Shown piece after piece: positions 61,782-64,000 of a DNA stretch of 64,000 nucleotides (position 1 is its first letter; the number at the start of each line of letters is the position of its first letter). The translations under genes were made by a program, and so were the position numbers. The stretch is taken from the IMG/VR virus record IMGVR_UViG_3300042900_000531, positions 22,199 through 86,198 of that record; one strand, 5' to 3'. This DNA is from a virus. The notes beneath the pieces were generated by a model, which saw only the letters and a list, made by a program, of their open reading frames with translations, had not been told where the DNA came from and did not search any database.

Positions 61782-62279
61782 ATGACAAAACCTACAATGA
61801 GTAACTCTGAATACCTTGAATTATGCAAAGAGCAAAAAATTAATCATCCCGATGTAATGGGATTTTATTTTCCTAAACCAATTCCTAATTTTGAACCACC
61901 TATGATTACCGATAGTGGCACTTTAAGAGAACCATCATTTCCTATGGTATCAAAGTGTTGTTGGGACTGTGCATACTTGTATTATTTTGAAAGAACAATA
62001 GAAGAAGTAAAAGAAATTTATGGCTATGGCAATAATAAAAAAGATAGAAGCTATTATCTTAATGGAGAACTCATAGAAAGAATTCTTACTTCAGAACAGA
62101 TTGAAGCTAAGAATCTTGCAGATGAATTGCATATTCAAAAAAATTTAGGATATTACTTTTGTACTTTTCCCAAAGAAGATCTTAATTCAGGAATTTTGAT
62201 TATTGAAAATGAAGAAAACATTGAAAAATTTGATTATGAATGGGCTTGTGACATTTGTGAAATGAGTGGTTGTTACTAA
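61782..62279 (+). CDS. Cys-rich hypothetical protein, 165 aa
   Basis: AAAGGAGATGTT before the ATG. Cys clusters C-C-W-D-C in the middle and C-D-I-C...G-C-Y at the end, Tyr-rich. No family recognised. Last rightward gene before the convergent virion-like block; 62280-62452 is AT-rich with T- and A-runs able to terminate both strands. Confidence 0.7.
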   Translation: MTKPTMSNSEYLELCKEQKINHPDVMGFYFPKPIPNFEPPMITDSGTLREPSFPMVSKCCWDCAYLYYFERTIEEVKEIYGYGNNKKDRSYYLNGELIERILTSEQIEAKNLADELHIQKNLGYYFCTFPKEDLNSGILIIENEENIEKFDYEWACDICEMSGCY

Positions 62280-62452
62280 CTATTTTGTTTTTAAAATTGC
62301 TATATAGGGTAAAATTTAGAAAAAAATTTGTAGGCCCAATTCCTTTTTAAATTTTTCCTAGCACCTGGGAATTTAAATCTTTTTTTTCTAGTACAAAATA
62401 GAATTATTATAAGTAATATTTTTTCAACTCTAGGCCCTTAAACTGCCGAAAA

Positions 62453-63665
62453 TTATCTCATTACTTTAGCTGCAGTTTCCCCTGCTTCAATTACTTTTGC
62501 CAATGTTCCTCTACTCATGACGCCAATCCTTCTAGCAACTCTTTGTACTGGGCCTGCACTTTCAGCTATGTCATCTGTAGCAGACGATACTTTTGCACCT
62601 AGGGTACCAAGAGCCCTTCTTGCTGTTACAATCGGCTGCCTAACAAATTCATCAAAAATAGTAGGATTCATTACCGGAGTCATATCGACTGCACCAGAAT
62701 ATCTAACCGAAGAACCTACCGCAGTTCTTGGTATTGAAACAGAAATGTTACCTATATCTTCTACAGCGTTTCTATAAGGATGTACTCGGCCACGAAGTGC
62801 AACCTTTTTTCCTGTAGCTATTGTACCTTTCAACTCAATTCCGGATTCGGGAGGGAATGGATTAAGATTAATATCCTCTACCTCAACACTTCTAGTTATT
62901 GCTTCGGTATATATCTGTTCTGCATCAGCGCCTTGCTTAGAAAGTTTGGGGAGCATGCTATCGTCATGGATTGCCGTTTCCATGACACTTGTATCCACCT
63001 CATATGCGTGCAAGAAAACATCACTGCCATCTCTAGCTTCTCGTCCCATTCTATCACGAGCAGAAGATAAAGTTCCGGCATGGAAGACTGAAGCAGCGTC
63101 CTGACTCTCTCCTGATAAGAAGCCAACAATTCCATCTAGGTTATCTTGGTTTGCTTCTTTAAAGGGTCCGTCTTTAACTCTTTCACTAATAATCTTTAAA
63201 AGTGTTTCCGGATTTTTTGCAGCTTCTATTTCCTCTGCTTTGATAATTCCTTGATCAAATAAAATATCTATAGTGTCTTGGACGTTTGGATGAACGTCCA
63301 TCAAGTGCGGTGCTATTGGAGATGAAGAGGCGTGATAAAAGAATACCTTTTTACCTCTTTGTAATGGGTGTAAAGCTTCAGCTTCAGAAAACTGATCTGG
63401 GTTTGATATTCTACCAATGTCTTGCAAGAATTTGTCTATAGGTTTTGTGTCTACAGCTGTAATTATAGGTCTAGTTACAGGAGGATTTAAATTGGGATAG
63501 ATAATATCATTTGTAAACGTTTGAGATACACCGGCTAGATGCAGACTCTACAGCAGTTTGCGAACTTTGGATTTCGGCATGTATAGACTCCAACATCCCC
63601 GACAGCCCAGATGGACCAAGATCGCCTACACCTAGACCTTTCTTGAGCTTATCAAAAAAACCCAT
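62453..63665 (-). CDS. Virion-like protein with apparent frameshift, about 400 aa
   Basis: A frame from ATG 63665 (MGFFDKLKKGLGVG...) ends at TGA 63507, while a second frame is open from 63547 and continues to 62453. Joining them by one frame change between 63547 and 63507 gives one sensible protein, so a sequencing error, mutation or programmed shift is likely; otherwise the second part starts at TTG 63427. The body has F-H-A-G-T-L-S-S-A-R-D-R and V-F-L-H-A-Y-E-V-D, reminiscent of ADP-ribosyltransferase-like domains found in some phage head or injected proteins, but no catalytic Glu context is clear. The C-terminal 90 residues are basic and Ala/Arg-rich. Confidence 0.6.
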
Positions 63666-64000
63666 CTAGAATAATCCCATGCTATGACCCATTATTGCTG
63701 CTGATCCAAGACCAAAAGCTGCAACACCAAGTGCACCGTAGCCAGCCTTACTCTTTCTCAGTAGGGTAACGCTTTCAGATAGGGCTTTGTCTGATCTTCT
63801 TGCAGCTCCAGATGCTTTACGCATAGTGCCTAGGCTTGTTGTTCCAAATTTTTCTGCGCTTCTAGCTATCCCAGCAGCTCCTTTTTCTAGTTTCATTGAA
63901 GACTTTCTTGCTGCGTTTGACTTAGCCATATTCCTAGAAACGCCACTCCTACCAACAGCAGTTATGCCACCGCCTATCGCCATGATTCCAGCTCCGGCAA
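63666..64000 (-). CDS. Small basic Ala/Gly/Ser-rich virion-like protein (5' end outside window)
   Basis: The frame runs through position 64000 (…AGAGIMAIGGG…), so the true start is probably beyond the window; ATG 63983 is the first inside it. Lys/Arg/Ala/Ser-rich with a C-terminal hydrophobic stretch (GALGVAAFGLGSAAIMG). Same composition class as products at 4871-5345. One base from the next gene downstream. Confidence 0.65.
   Translation of the reverse strand, partial: AGAGIMAIGGGITAVGRSGVSRNMAKSNAARKSSMKLEKGAAGIARSAEKFGTTSLGTMRKASGAARRSDKALSESVTLLRKSKAGYGALGVAAFGLGSAAIMGHSMGLF

Noticed and set aside
1-64000. CRISPR array or integrase/attachment system
   Set aside because: No direct-repeat/spacer pattern and no tyrosine or serine integrase in the window.

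Overview
The window reads as part of a large, AT-rich, tailed double-stranded DNA bacteriophage genome, almost certainly of an actinobacterial host. The host call rests on two WhiB-like proteins (found only in Actinobacteria and their phages), an Rpf-type cell-wall hydrolase, and a secreted subtilase with a Thr/Val/Pro linker of the kind seen in actinobacterial exoproteins. No integrase, CRISPR array or complete insertion sequence was found. Many genes are small, overlap by ATGA/TAATG and encode Cys-pair (zinc ribbon) proteins, as expected of phage early and accessory regions.

Layout: (1) 1-7200, minus strand: virion/assembly-like genes, namely a >1190-residue protein with a DEDDh exonuclease signature, small basic Ala/Gly/Met/Arg-rich proteins, zinc proteins, and a ClpB-type AAA+ gene split by one in-frame TAA. 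(2) 7201-10170: recA and small genes. (3) 10.4-18 kb: singly transcribed cassettes, each preceded by a repeated element (T-run + ATGGRTAG + leader hairpin) that often shares the T-tail of the upstream terminator; products include a LysM protein, a HAD phosphatase, a PcfJ-like protein, a possible SSB-like protein and a 792-aa protein. (4) 18-35.6 kb: a second repeated element (AAAAAGAAGGG) precedes six genes; there are small membrane proteins, a second SSB-like protein, a structured leader in front of a Rpf+lysozyme-like hydrolase, an IS110-like domain protein, an Fe(II)/2OG oxygenase-like protein, WhiB, an 846-aa relative of the 792-aa protein, and an SF2 helicase. (5) 35.6-43.4 kb: a secreted subtilase, four clear tRNAs (Leu-TAA, Asn-GTT, Lys-TTT, Met-CAT), a second WhiB, a cold-shock protein and many small genes; three tRNAs end exactly 2 nt before a start codon. 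(6) 43.4-55.6 kb: the most unusual part, a ubiquitin-like cassette. (7) 55.6-62.3 kb: SSB, UDG-fold protein, tRNA-Arg, KTSC protein, a proteasome-beta-type Ntn hydrolase with its own sigma70-like promoter, and small zinc proteins. (8) 62.4-64 kb: minus-strand virion-like genes resume.

The ubiquitin-like cassette contains an 83-aa beta-grasp Ubl ending ...GEKG, a ThiF/E1-like protein, a JAMM/JAB peptidase with zinc ribbons, and three proteins sharing a G-x-[IL]-C signature that I interpret as E2-like (closest recalled relatives: PRTRC system proteins A, B, C and ThiF). A Ycf46-type AAA+ ATPase follows directly, and a proteasome-beta homologue lies 8 kb downstream. I infer a phage-encoded protein-tagging pathway, possibly coupled to unfolding and proteolysis. 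The JAMM gene also carries a candidate -1 frameshift signal (A_AAA_AAA, 5-nt spacer, six-GC-pair hairpin) that would give a shorter form lacking the zinc ribbons.

All homology calls come from motif reading by eye. No database search, covariance model or structure prediction was run.
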